64,000 nucleotides of DNA from Marthasterias glacialis. Its lineage: Eukaryota > Echinodermata > Asteroidea > Forcipulatida > Asteriidae. The DNA lies in the NCBI GenBank assembly GCA_911728455.2, contig OU452229.1, positions 8,112,811-8,176,810 of the forward strand, given 5' to 3'. The position numbers were made by a program, and so were the translations under genes. This document shows, piece by piece, positions 46,120 through 56,499 of the stretch (positions are counted from its first letter, which is position 1; every line of letters starts with the position of its first letter). The notes below the pieces were generated by a model that ran no database searches, was not told the origin of the DNA, and saw nothing but the letters and a program-made list of their open reading frames with translations.

Positions 46120-46976
46120 AGTGGGGCCACAATGATGCCCGTTGCCTTGTCCAGTGCAACCTTCTGAAGGACTCTCCCCAAAATACTAAATGGAGGAAAG
46201 GCATAAAACAAAAATGAGTTCCAGTCAATAGTGAATGCATCAACATATGATGCATCTGGGTCAGGTCGCCATGAAACAAATTTTCCAATTTGTTTATTCA
46301 ATCTAGAGGCAAACAAGTCTATGTCTGGAGACCCAAACTGGCTGGTTATTAACGTGAACATAAATGGATCAAGTTTCCATTCAGTTTTCTCATGGAAATG
46401 TCTTGACTCTTGATCAGCCTCAACATTGAGAAGTCCTGGAATATAAGTCACGGTTAACCATACATTGTTTTCTATAGCCCATAGCCAGAGTGCTTTAGCG
46501 ATTTCATTGCACGCCTTGGATCGCACACCTCCCACATTATTTATATAGGCAACGGCCGTGCTGTTGTCAACCATAAGTTTTATATGTTTATGATTAATTT
46601 TAGCAGCAAACGACCTCAGAGCAAAGAAGGCTGCCAATATTTCCAAGTAATTTATGTGGTGTGCAGCTTCACTAGCTGTCCACCTACCCCCACATCTTTC
46701 CCCTTCACATATGCCTCCCCAACCAACAGTTGAGGCATCCGAAGATATTGTAATGTCAGGGTTCCCTCTATTAATGTGACGTTTTTGTTCAGGCAAATGT
46801 AAAATCCACCAACTCAAGTCATCTCTCATTTCCTGTGTTACGGCCATTAAATATTCAAAATTTCCTTTGTTTAATTTCAAGGCTTGGATCTTTGCCATTT
46901 CTAAGGATCTGTAAAAAAGATGTCCAATTTCCACCCCTGGTAAGCAGGAAATAATGAGGCCAACAACTTTGGCCAC
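45810..46976 (-). pseudogene. DIRS ORF2b: RNase H and C-terminal domain
   Basis: This 388-residue frame continues the RT. RNase H motifs are visible: ITISSDASTVGWGG (catalytic Asp), INYLEILAAFFAL (Glu), IKLMVDNSTAVAYIN (Asp) and LNVEADQESR (Asp). Beyond them comes the DIRS-typical tail (FGSPDIDLFASRLNKQ, WNSFLFYAFPPFSILGRVL, GIIVAPLWTTQPWFAQM), which in related elements is sometimes called methyltransferase-like. Its last 310 bases overlap the recombinase frame in another phase, as usual in DIRS. It is separated from the RT frame by the shift at about 47,030. Confidence 0.85.
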
Positions 46977-47026
46977 AGATCTTATTGTTACACAATCTGA
47001 GCGATGTAATTTCTTACATTCTTGTA

Positions 47027-47884
47027 TTAGGTTTTCACTTTTTGTATTGGTAGTACAACCGTCATGGTTTCAGAGTCTATATCAAACCCAAGGAACTTGA
47101 GTTTATGCGTAGGCATTAGTATTGATTTCACAGGGTGATATATAAAGCCAAGATCATTGAACAAAGCCAATGTAAAGTTGATGTTTGCTTGGCATTCTTC
47201 GACTGAGTTACCTATCAGTAAAGAGTCATCAATATAGCCCATATTAATATGTCCTTGTTGCCGTAAAGTAGCATAGACTGGTTTCATGAGTTTAGTGAAC
47301 ATGCGAGGGGCCGATGCCAAACCGTTCGGAAGGCAAGTATATTGAAACAACTTTTGTTTCCACTCAAACTTAAGATACTTTTGGTGTTCATCTGCTATCG
47401 GGACAGAGTAGTATGCATCTTTAAGGTCAATAGATGCTATAAAACAGCCAGGTGTGATAAGCCGTAAGGCTGTTTCAAAAGTGTCCATTTTGAAATGGTG
47501 ATACTTGACCCGTTCATTAAGCTTTTTAAGGTTAATGATCATTCTAAATGACCCATCCTTTTTCGGTCGCACAAAAATGGGCGATACAAATTCACCTTTA
47601 CAGTGCTGTGAATGTTTAATTACCTTTTTAGCTAGCAAGGCTGTAATTTCTTTATCGATAGCTGCTTGTTCTAATTTACTGCAATTAATAAATGTTTGCA
47701 GTTTGCTTTGAACGGGGGGTCTGTTACCACGAAATTCAATATGAGCATGTAAGGCGATATCTATCAATCTCTCGTCTGATGTTATTTTCCGCCAGTTTGA
47801 CTCAAACAGTTTCAATCTACCCGCCTCGAACGTAACTTCGTTACCATCGGGTATAAATGTATGCATACAACTTAAAGTACTCAC
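47027..47884 (-). pseudogene. DIRS ORF2a: reverse transcriptase domain
   Basis: This 285-residue frame holds a full RT palm: ALLAKKVIKHSQ, then FVSPIFVRPKKDGSFRMIIN and LKKLNERVKYHHFKMDT, CFIASIDLKDAYYSVPI with the first catalytic Asp, CLPNGLASAPRMFTKLM and the active-site box MGYIDDSLLIG. YIDD is usual in DIRS. The frame stops at 47,027 through a one-base shift. In another frame the expected continuation (LIQECKKLHRSDCVTIRSV) runs into the RNase H part. Without readthrough the polyprotein is broken. The true N-terminus may lie upstream of the first Met. Confidence 0.85.
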
Positions 47885-47998
47885 CGATTTTACTTCTGAG
47901 GTTGTTTGTGCAGGTTTGCCTGAGTCTTGGGATTTCTGTATGAGTTTTTTGAATTATCCGAAAAGTATGGTCGTCTGGACTGTCCACGCCCTCGGCCT

Positions 47999-49033
47999 CT
48001 ATCTCATACCACGAGCCCTTGATCTCATCATGCGGCTTGCACCTCGATACTGAGTCCCAGTTGTGTGGCCTGCTTTGTTAACCTCTTGTATGTCTTTGAC
48101 CATTTTTGTGACATCGTCACCAAAAAGATTGTCGGTAAACGGCACCGTATTCGAGCACAAATGTAGATAATCGTGCTTTAGATCATTTTTTATGGCATCT
48201 CGTCTTCTCAAGTTCAACAAGCGGTTAGTGTGCCCTAGCAGCGCTAGTGCATCTGTGCCAAGATCCAGTACTGTTTGGAGGTCTACGCTCCCTGCTCCGT
48301 TTATCAATTTTGCCAACTCCTCAACCAATAGGACAACTGCAGTTGATCCTTTAACTAGTGTGCTTTGTAAAGTTTGGAATTTTGTATCCATTGAGCGAGT
48401 TTCTGGCCGAATAATGTCCCACACCAGTTGGTTTACTCGCACACAAGCGAGACCTGGACAATTCTCGGGTCGGTTGAATCGCTTTTGCAAATCATTGATT
48501 TTGTCATCAGAAACAGCGTCTCTGAAAAGCCCATTGATCATTTCTGCCAAGTTTTCATCCACTGGCTTATCACACTGTTCTTTAACAGTAAATTTGTTTG
48601 CCATGGTTTTGAATACATTAGTACTAATGTTCTGTGATGAATCATTGCTCGGGCGTTCGTTCTTTTTACCTTTTGTAGTTGGTGTGGGCTCACTTGCAGT
48701 GGCGCCTGCATCGGTATTTTGTGCCTCCTGCACAACTGGCATTTTGTTGTCGTTGTCGTCAACCTCATCATAGTCGTAAGTCTCAAGAACATTGAGTCTT
48801 TCGCCGAGCTTATTTTGGTTGTCTTTTATTTCCACGAGCATATTCAAAATTGCCGCCATTTGCGGTCCAGTGTTGTTTGCACTGGTGTTGGGCGGGGTGG
48901 TATCGCCATTGTTAGTTTTAAAAGAGGCTTTCTGTCTCTTTGTTCCCGTGGCTTCGCCACAGTTTTCTCTGGGTCTCTTTTTCTCAGAGTCTTTCAGTAT
49001 GCTTGGCGAAGTGGCAATACTAGTGGACGCCAT
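47999..49033 (-). CDS. DIRS ORF1, gag-like protein
   Basis: A 344-residue reading frame begins at ATG 49,033 (AGC before ATGG, good start context). The frame also runs 34 residues upstream, but the internal Met begins the hydrophilic MASTSIATSPS segment typical of a true N-terminus. The first 150 residues are Ser/Thr/Asn/Lys-rich, with the basic patch KKRPRENCGEATGTKRQK as a possible nuclear signal. The rest is helical and conserved-looking (NGLFRDAVSDDKINDLQKRF, CPGLACVRVNQLVWDIIRP, VLDLGTDALALLGHTNRLLN). It ends with an Arg-rich tail. Position and composition fit the structural protein of DIRS elements; I see no Cys/His knuckle. Confidence 0.75.
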   Translation of the reverse strand: MASTSIATSPSILKDSEKKRPRENCGEATGTKRQKASFKTNNGDTTPPNTSANNTGPQMAAILNMLVEIKDNQNKLGERLNVLETYDYDEVDDNDNKMPVVQEAQNTDAGATASEPTPTTKGKKNERPSNDSSQNISTNVFKTMANKFTVKEQCDKPVDENLAEMINGLFRDAVSDDKINDLQKRFNRPENCPGLACVRVNQLVWDIIRPETRSMDTKFQTLQSTLVKGSTAVVLLVEELAKLINGAGSVDLQTVLDLGTDALALLGHTNRLLNLRRRDAIKNDLKHDYLHLCSNTVPFTDNLFGDDVTKMVKDIQEVNKAGHTTGTQYRGASRMMRSRARGMR

Positions 49034-49284
49034 GCTGGTCTCAGCGGTGTAAAAGATCACACGACGTGTGATTTCTTCGCTTATATTATACACAACGTGT
49101 ATATCAAAAACCAAGTTTATATGTACTGTAATCACGTTACAGAGTGGTTGTTAAAATCGTACAAGGTTCACAAAGCCAACGGCTAAGTATATGCAATTTG
49201 TTGCTACACGAACAGAGTTGTTAACACAACGTGTTACTCTGTCAAGGTTTTGCGGTACACTGAAGCTACACGGTCCGTGGTGCA

Positions 49285-49330
49285 ATCTCATGTGGTCACT
49301 GAAGTGTGACTGATGACGTAATAGAATAGA
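49285..49330. repeat. DIRS inverted terminal repeat (right)
   Basis: This is the inverse of 44,788-44,835. Homology with the foldback at 44,508-44,787 extends a further 30 bases inwards (CTGAAGCTACACGGTCCGTG). Confidence 0.8.
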
Positions 49331-50008
49331 AATACAAAATCATAACTCAAATGGATGCAGTTTTCCTCAATACGAAGGGGTTCTACAAACAAGATAAAGT
49401 AATATTAAAACTTCTGCTAGCCACCTGGAACGCACATTTTTTAGTTTCCAAAGCAGCTAAAAAGAAAAAAAACTCAGAAATGTAGGATGTCAAGCAGTGA
49501 CTTAATGTCCTATGTTATAGGTCTACATTGTCCCAATAATTATTGTGTATAACACTGTAACAATATGTCTTGATGTGAAAAAATATCTCAAGGTTCTGTC
49601 AAGAGCTAAAATGTTGCAGTTTTGTTACCGTAAGTGAGGATTTGTTGCTGCCGCGGGAAAATAAATTTTGCTGTTAGCACTAGCTCTAGTGAGAAATCTG
49701 CACAGTCATATTGTATAGCGTCCTCACCGTTATGGGTGAGGAAGCTCGCACAAAAGGGCGCTATACAAGTTCAGCGTTGTTGGTCCACATTGCGAAATCG
49801 GCTGGCCCCGACTTTAAAGACGTCTTCTAAAACAGGTAACAGTGATGCAATGGTGACGTCATGTTTTTTTTGTACTAAGTTAGACCCTAAGCTTTGATTT
49901 GATGTATTGTTTGTGGTTTTTAAGACTGTAGTTCCTGAGATCAGCCTCGCACAAGTTTCATTGTGTTAAATCAATGAGACTATTCGGACAGTAAAATAAT
50001 AATAATAA
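49331..50008. other. Unassigned sequence with repeat fragments
   Basis: It contains GGGCGCTATACAAGTT, a dispersed-repeat fragment, near 49,757, and GTTACCGTAAGTGAGG near 49,625. An (AAT)n tract at 49,995-50,008 borders the next Helitron-like end. No gene is seen. Confidence 0.35.
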
Positions 50009-50720
50009 CTAGACATTATGTGTTTGTCACTAATACAAACACAAAGCTGTTCCGATTATTTGTAAGCATGTTTTACTATTTGTATTGGATCACTTTGAAA
50101 TGAAGAGACTTTGATTTTGATGAGGACTGCAAACGTAATGAATGCCATTGGGACTGTAATTGTTCGACCGGAAGTGAAGGTCAAAGTGGGGTCAGGCCTG
50201 TAAACCAAATGTCACATGTGATATAAGCTACAAATGGTACAAAGATTATGACTCTACCACATTTGGCTTGTGCAGTAGATATGACTGTTAGAAATTTAGA
50301 GCTTCCTGTTTGGACTGGAAGTAAAGGTCAAGCTGGGGTCTCGATAACCCAAGGCTAATCTTCAATGCCCAAAGAGTCTATAACTGAAAAGAAATTGAAA
50401 ATTGGCTGTGTAGGTTTGAAGATACAGTCCCACTGCCGGTTGGAAGTAAAGGTCAACATGGTGTCACGGTATCCCAAAGCTAACCTCCAATGCCCAAAGA
50501 ATCAGTAACTTAAAAAAGTTTGAAAATCGGTTGGTTACTTGTTGAGATATGGTCCAACTTCCGGTTGACCCGGAAGTCAAGGTCATGGTGAATTGATGCT
50601 TTTCTTAATGCCCCCATGGATATTATTACTGCAAAAAGTTTGAGAATCGGGTGTATACTTCTTGAGATATGGTGCTGAATAGATTGACTGATTAATTTTT
50701 CATGTGATGATCAAATACAT
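50009..50720 (-). mobile_element. Helitron-like copy with four central repeats
   Basis: CTAG (50009-50012) follows AATAATAATAA. The hairpin GTGTTTGT...ACAAACAC is at 50020-50042, and the spacer ACATTATG is identical to that of the 13.79-kb copy. Four central repeats of about 120 bp follow (50,160-50,660), with GACCGGAAGTGAAGGTCAAA and GGTTGACCCGGAAGTCAAGG variants. The right part (AGTTTGAGAATCGG, ACTTCTTGAGATATGGT, GATTAATTTTTCATG) parallels the array unit and runs into a minisatellite. Confidence 0.7.
50178..50194 (+). promoter_or_regulatory. DR5-type motif AGGTCA-AAGTG-GGGTCA
   Basis: It is directly downstream of the ETS-like GACCGGAAGTG in the first central repeat. Confidence 0.4.
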
Positions 50721-50749
50721 GTAGAACTTTTATTTTTTTAATACATTCC

Positions 50750-51655
50750 GGGTCGATGAAGTGAATTGATTCCAAGTAACCAAAATGATTCTGAGTACGC
50801 AAAATGATCATGAGTAAAGCAAAAAGACTTAACATAAGCAAAATGTTTTTGAGTAAGCGAAATGAAGTGGAATAAGCATGAAGATTGTTTTTGAGTAAGC
50901 CAATTGATTCCAACAACTGAAATTATTCCAAGTAAGTGAAATGATTCTGAGTTAGCAAAATGCTTGCTAGTAAGCGAAATGATTTTGAGTAAGCGAAATG
51001 ATCATGGGTGAAGCGAAATGACTTAGCGTAAGCAAAATGATTTTGAGTACGCGAAATGAAGTGGAATAAGCATAAAGATTATATTCGAGCAAGCGTATTG
51101 ATTCCAATAACTGAAATCATTCCAAGTAAGCGAAAGGAATCCAAGAAAGTGAAAGGATTCTGAATTTAAGCGAAATGATTCCGAGTAAGCGAAATGATCA
51201 TGAGTTAAGCAAAATAACTTGGCGTCATCAAAATGATTTCCAGTAAGCGAAATAAATTGAAATAAGCATAATGATTATATTTGAGTAAGCAAATTGATTC
51301 CAATAGCTGAAATGATTCTGAGTTTTCATAATGATTCTGATTAAGCGAAATGATTCTGAGTAGGCGGAATGATCATGAGTAAAGGGAAATGACTTAGCGT
51401 AGGCAAAATAACTTAGCGCAAAAGCCAAATGATTTCTAGTAAGAGCAAGCGAAATGAAGTGCAATAAGCATAATGATTATATTTGAATAAGTGATTTGAT
51501 TCCAATAACCAAAATGATTCCGAGTAAGCGAAATGATTCCGTGTAAGCGAAAGATATTCCAAGTCGGCCAAATGATTTCAAGTAAGTGAAGCGATTCCAA
51601 GTAAATCAAATGAATCGCAATGAGCAAAATGATTTTCAGTAAACTGAATGCCTTC
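50750..51655. repeat. 19-bp minisatellite with a higher-order period of about 175-196 bp
   Basis: Degenerate units of the type GATTCTGAGTAAGCGAAAT fill about 900 bp. Distinct variants recur in fixed order: GATCATGAGTAAAGC, GACTTAGCGTAAGC, GAAGTGGAATAAGCATAA, GATTATATTTGAGTAAGC, GATTCCAATAACTGAAAT. The GATCATG variant starts at 50806, 51000, 51196 and 51371 (spacings 194, 196, 175). Minus-strand frames here are translated repeat. Confidence 0.8.
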
Positions 51656-52152
51656 GAAGCTATATCTTTCTCGGGAGCAACTTTCTATTAAGTCAACTTA
51701 AACGCTACTTTACTGTGCATCAAATTTGAATTTTGTTTCCCTAAAATCAAATCATCGGGTCCCAAAACTAAAAAAATGATGGATAGTCTTATGGGCAATT
51801 CCACGCAAGTGCGACACGAGGGTCAAAATTTCAAAATGATCTTTGTTCAAATATCTTTTGCAAAATCAACAGGGTATATTTTGCAGTTTCTAAAACTACT
51901 AAAACAATTGTTCTGGACCAATTATTTTGTAAGTTACAGCATTCGGAAGATGTCACTACATTTATGTCGCCAATCGTAGGTAAGAACACCAAACTTAAAT
52001 ATTTTGTTATTATTCAGTAGTCTATTGATATGTAACAAATGTTTGTGTTAAAATAACAACACTTGGTGTCTATTTTAGGAAAATAACTTTTGAAAAATGA
52101 AATTATTGTTAGCTACCCAGGATGTGCCGTCAAAATAACGCTTAGGCTTAAC

Positions 52153-52385
52153 GTAATGTCAGTCACAAAAAACGTTTATTTTTCCCATAAAAACATACAG
52201 GATAACAATTAAAATCTGCCTTTCATTATTTTCTTAGTATGGGGTGTGGGAAGTGCTAAGATGTTATCAAGTGGGCAAAAAATTGTTATTTAAAGATTTG
52301 GTCAATTAAACAAAAGTGTAATGTCAGTCACGTGTAATGTCAGTCACGATATTGTAATGTCAGTCACGTATATTACGTCAGTCAA
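52153..52385 (+). repeat. Left cluster of GTAATGTCAGTCAC motifs
   Basis: Four exact copies and one variant lie 360-590 bp from the left end of the element, three of them within 50 bp. All are on the plus strand, as in the right cluster. Confidence 0.75.
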
Positions 52386-53979
52386 TGGAAGAAATTTTGA
52401 ACAGTGGATTGGCTGACAGCTTACCTATTACCCATCATGCAACTTAATGAAGATCATTAATCCTAAAACAATGCTCTAAGATCCATCATAGTTAGTATTT
52501 TTAATTTAATCCACCATCATGTGTGTTATATGCAAGTACGCAAGTGAATAATTAATGGTGTTTTGGGTGAAATGCACCCCATTGACATGTAAGACACATT
52601 ATTTGACTTGAATGTTATTATTTAATTGAAGGAAAATTAATTTCAGACAACACTTTTCTTTTTAAACAGGGACATAAAAGTCTCACAATACACAGGTTTT
52701 CCAATTGAGTGTAAGGAGGATGCCAAAGACAGCAGCAGAGAGACAGGCGAAATGCAGCAAAAAGTTGATTGTTTCCAAATGACAACTTTGTAGTGTCAGT
52801 GTAATAGTGAGAGCTGGTGCATACACGTGTGTACATATACATGTACATGTACTGGAAGTGGCCACTGAGAGGGGACATAATACATACATGTACACCAGAG
52901 ACAAAATCCCAAGCTGGAAGCACCAGTTTTTGTTAATGCCCCAAGCATTATAACTTTGATGACTTTCAAGAAAGTACAGACGTATATTGTAGGTGAATTG
53001 TTGCACACCAACAAACTAGCATCTCTCCATCATGACAACAAGATTGACTGGATGGATACAGCGTGCTGGTTTGATTGGAAAGACTGATCTGTTGAGTAGA
53101 GTGGAGTATTTTACTTGTATGATTTAGAATTGTAAAGACTTTTAAGTATATAAAATGATCCACTACACATCCAAGCTTTAGTGGTGTGCGGAGGGTGGTT
53201 CAACCCAAAGTAATGTGTAGTAGATTTTTAAAATAAGAATATGGTAACAAAATGTCTTAAAACCTGCCCACAATCTGACAATGTTAGTGCTTGGTACTAT
53301 ACATGTACATCACGTACAGTACATGTACATGTAGTACAAAATGTATTTACTTAGACCGTTGAGCTAAGTACATTTTAGAGACCAGTTTTATTAAATATTC
53401 TATAAATATTATATTAAATATTTTTAGCAATTGGTGCACTGCAAATGGGGGGGGACTAGAATGTTATACCTGACCATGTTGACTGTTGCTCATTGGCTAA
53501 GAGGGGAAAGTACATGTGTAAACAAATCTAAGCATTATATGTTTAGCAGCCATGCTGCATGTATCCCAAGACAATTTACAACAATGCTTGAATATTTGTG
53601 AAATAGCAGTTTTACATGTCTTATCTACTCTCAATTATTTCATGCATGTGAAAAGGAACTTCTGGTATTTTACTCAAAAAGACTATTTTATGAAAAAGGG
53701 GAGCACCCATTTGTTCTTTATTCATTTCACCAAATTCAAAATGACAAAAAAGGTAGCTTGTAAAGTGTTATGTTTATAGCGTTTGCCATTTTATGCAATT
53801 TATGTATTTTATACATTTTATGACATTTAATGCATGTTACAACCTTTAAACATCTTAAAATTATGATTGCTCCTTTAAATAAAGCACAAGCAATTAGTTG
53901 ATTCTTCTCTAGTTGACAGAAAGTTTATCATTTTAGTGTCAAATTGTTTTTACTGTGAGCAGGAGTTGCGAATCTAATG

Positions 53980-54375
53980 CGTAATGTCAGTCACAGTAAT
54001 GTCAGTCACAGAGATTAATTTGCATAATTGTTTAAAAAATCATAAAGAGTTGTTTCCAGCTTTTAATGTGCATTAGTTCCCCTATGAGCTATAATGTTTA
54101 TATGGATTCAGATCTGTAGCACTTTTAACTTGAAGAGAAATTTTACAAACATGTTTGACATTTTTTGATTGCGTCGCATTTTGTAATGTCAGTCACGGTG
54201 GTAAACAACCCACACACTCAGAAAAGCTGAACATGAAATTTCAAAATTTGAAAACTGTATTGTGTATTCAGGTCCTAGTGTCCCCCATGCTAAACAGGGT
54301 TTGGATGGCTGTAATAGTTTAGACATCAGAGCTGATTTGATATTCACAATTAGTTAAAAACGTAATGTCAGTCAC
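53980..54375 (+). repeat. Right cluster of GTAATGTCAGTCAC motifs
   Basis: There are four exact copies, the last ending just before the terminal inverted repeat. The orientation is the same as in the left cluster. Confidence 0.75.
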
Positions 54376-54392
54376 GGTGGAATTGCCCTTAT

Positions 54393-54870
54393 CCATTTAA
54401 ATGATAACTTTTTCAGTATTATTTTATGGCATAAATCACCTTACTTCTGCACGATCATAGAGCAAGGACGATCAACTAATTTGGGGGGAAAGTTTGGAGT
54501 AAATACAGCAAAAGTTTTTAAAGTTATACTATGATTGAAAACACGTTCACTATTGAGAAATGTCTTTGCAATTAACGTGGGAAATTCTTGTTGTTGAAAC
54601 TTCAGGTACGTAACAAACCTTGGGAGCCAAAACTGTCCATTTAAATGTAAGAATTCTCAGTATTTATGTTTCTGTAATTGCCCCTATGTTCAAATGATCA
54701 TCTAATGCCACTGAAAATCTGTGGCGAAGTCACTGCTCCAAAAACACACAAAAAACACATTGTATGTCTTACGACCAGGAAACGCCATTGCATTAACGTG
54801 GGAAATCTCTGTGGATGGAACTCCACGTTCAAAAAACTTGTGAGAAACTGGGCGCAATTGCAATGCACAT
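54393..54870. other. Repeat remnants without a gene
   Basis: TTAACGTGGGAAAT occurs twice (about 54,575 and 54,795), suggesting a decayed duplication of roughly 220 bp. It precedes the Helitron-like segment. Confidence 0.35.
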
Positions 54871-54879
54871 TGTAGCGAT

Positions 54880-55455
54880 GGTGCTCAGATTTACCAATTA
54901 AAAAATTAATTATTAAATTTACAGTGTCGTTTCATTAGTTTCTTTTGACTTGGGAGAACTCTTAGAACATGAATTTATGTTTTCAAAACAGTTTATGCAA
55001 TAAAGGCAAATGAAATTAAACTTATTTTGAAAAAGTTGTGTTTTTAACGTTCCAAATTTGGAAGGTTTTACAGCAATGCCCATTGTACATAGATACTAAA
55101 CACACTTTTAATGACGTCATGATGACTTTTCGTCCACAATTTTATGCCCTGTCGCTCATCTTCATTGGAAGATACATGAAAGTCTACACTTGAAGAAAGT
55201 CTGAAGATCGGACGTATACTTCTTGAAATATGGTACTTACAAGATTGCCTAATTAAACATTCATGTCATTAAAAATCGGCTAATTGAATAAGAATTTTAA
55301 CCAAATTTACATTTAATGATAACTTCATGTACTAAGCTTCAATTAGGATATAGGATTAGGTATAGGATTTTAGTCTGTCATACTTACCAATTTTAAGATA
55401 AGCTTAAACAAAAATCGTGTACAAATGCAATACGGATTTAACAGAAAGTATAAGA
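54880..55455 (-). mobile_element. 5' part of a Helitron-like copy homologous to the array unit
   Basis: It parallels the right third of the array unit: GCGATGGTGCTCAGATT, AACTTATTTTGAAAAAGTTG, CCCATTGTACATAGA, AATGACGTCATGATGACTTT, ATCGGACGTATACTTCTTGA, ACTTCATGTACTAAGCTTCA, CGTGTACAAATGCAATACG. The end near 55,450 corresponds to the array's minus-strand 5' terminus. The hairpin end is missing on the left. Confidence 0.65.
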
Positions 55456-55462
55456 AAAACAA

Positions 55463-55572
55463 TCAGAACGAAATCAATACCTGTTCCAACTGCTAAGTTG
55501 GAACAGTTAATAATAATGAAAAATAATAATCAGAGGAACATCAGAGGACTAATAATTAGTCGGAACAGCTAA
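55463..55572 (+). repeat. Two 48-bp-type hairpin modules in AAT-rich DNA
   Basis: Module 55463-55510 is exactly 48 bp: TC, then the stem CTGTTCCAAC / GTTGGAACAG, and TTAA before T. Compared with the modules at 10.8-11.1 kb, a G-to-A and a C-to-T change occur at paired positions. The second module (55530-55572) starts TCAGAGG, has lost the old 5' arm but contains the new palindrome GACTAATAATTAGTC, and ends CTAA before T. Confidence 0.7.
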
Positions 55573-55584
55573 TAATAAAAATAA

Positions 55585-56340
55585 CTAGACATAGGTTTTT
55601 GTGACATCACAAAAACAAGGTGTTCGGATTATAGTACTTAAAGTTGTTATTTGATGTAGCAACTAAAGTATCTAAATATATGAACATGAAAACATGAAAT
55701 TGTTCTTTAAAAGATAATATTTATTTGTAACAGAGAAGGACCTTCCCTCACCTTGGTATTTGGTGAAAGAATCCTGTTCCAAGCTCTTACCAATTTTAAT
55801 TGACTAGCTACTTCAGGTTTGACCGGAAGTAGACATCACAGGCCACGCAATATGCAACAGAGAAGGACCATCCCAAACCTTGTTATTTTGTGAAAGAATC
55901 ATGTTCCTAGCTCTTACTAATTTTAAATGAGGAGCTACTTCCAGTTTGACCGGAAGTAGAGGTTACAGAGGTCACTTTATGTTTCACAAAGAAAGACCTT
56001 ACCTAACCTTGATATTTCTCGAAACAATCATGTTCCTAACTCTCTAACCACTCTTACACGAGGAGCTACTTCCGGTTTGACCGGAAGTAGAGGTCACCCA
56101 ATGTGCAACAGAGAATGAACTTTCCGAACCTTGGTATTTGGTGAAAGAATCATGTTCCTAGCTCTTAGCATTTTTAAATAAAGAGCTACTTCTGGTTTGA
56201 CCGGAAGTAGGTGTCACAGAGGTCACTTAATGTGTCAAAAAGAAAGACCCTCTCTTACCTGGACATTTGTCGAAAGAATTAAGTTCATATCTCAAACGGT
56301 TGATTTTTGTTGATTTATAAAGTTTTAAATAAGCCCTGTA
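55585..56340 (-). mobile_element. Helitron-like copy with four central repeats
   Basis: CTAG (55585-55588) after AAAATAA. The hairpin GTTTTTGTG-ACAT-CACAAAAAC (55595-55616) has a paired change relative to GTGTTTG / CAAACAC elsewhere. Four central repeats of about 125-130 bp follow at 55,730-56,290. Confidence 0.65.
55730..56290 (+). repeat. Tandem repeat of about 125-130 bp, four copies
   Basis: Each unit reads CAGAGAAGGACC, CCTTGGTATTTGGTGAAAGA, ATCATGTTCCTAGCTCTTA, GAGCTACTTCCGGTTTGACC, GGAAGTAGAGGTCAC. The palindrome ACTTCCGGTTTGACCGGAAGT is intact in the third unit. Here the nuclear-receptor-like part is reduced to one AGGTCA. Confidence 0.75.
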
Positions 56341-56499
56341 TTAAAGACTTACAAAGTGTGGAGTGTGCACCTTGAAAAAAGACTAAGAACAACGCGTGGT
56401 TAATGTGCATAGCAATGGGGCATCGATGTTACACAGCCACGCACACACAAGGACGTGTACATGTAAAATGGCATTTGATTTTCTACAGCAATGTGGGAC

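Larger units (their letters stand above)
44788..49330 (-). mobile_element. DIRS-type tyrosine-recombinase retrotransposon, about 4.5 kb
   Basis: Inverted terminal repeats of about 44 bp bound it: TTCTATTACGTCATCAGTCA at the left (about 44,789) and its inverse ending near 49,329. Minus-strand order is gag-like ORF, reverse transcriptase, RNase H, then an overlapping tyrosine recombinase. This order, the YIDD RT box, absence of an integrase/protease and inverted rather than direct terminal repeats define DIRS. Two single-base frameshifts (near 47,030 and 45,165) mean this copy is probably defective. The interior is otherwise well preserved, so it is fairly young. Confidence 0.9.
51793..54388. 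mobile_element. 2.6-kb DNA transposon with TTAT target duplication, family unknown
   Basis: GGGCAATTCCAC at the left and GTGGAATTGCCC at the right are perfect 12-bp inverted ends. TTAT flanks both (51789-51792, 54389-54392). Inside, GTAATGTCAGTCAC occurs eight times in one orientation (near 52,153, 52,318, 52,334, 52,352, 53,980, 53,995, 54,183 and 54,361) and once as ATTACGTCAGTCA. Such clustered subterminal words usually bind the transposase. No transposase frame is visible, so it is probably a non-autonomous derivative. A 4-bp duplication would suit Chapaev or Sola-like groups, which I cannot decide. Confidence 0.75.

Noticed and set aside
50692..51627. Several minus-strand frames with repeated SFRL/HFAY words
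   Set aside because: They are translation of the 19-bp minisatellite.
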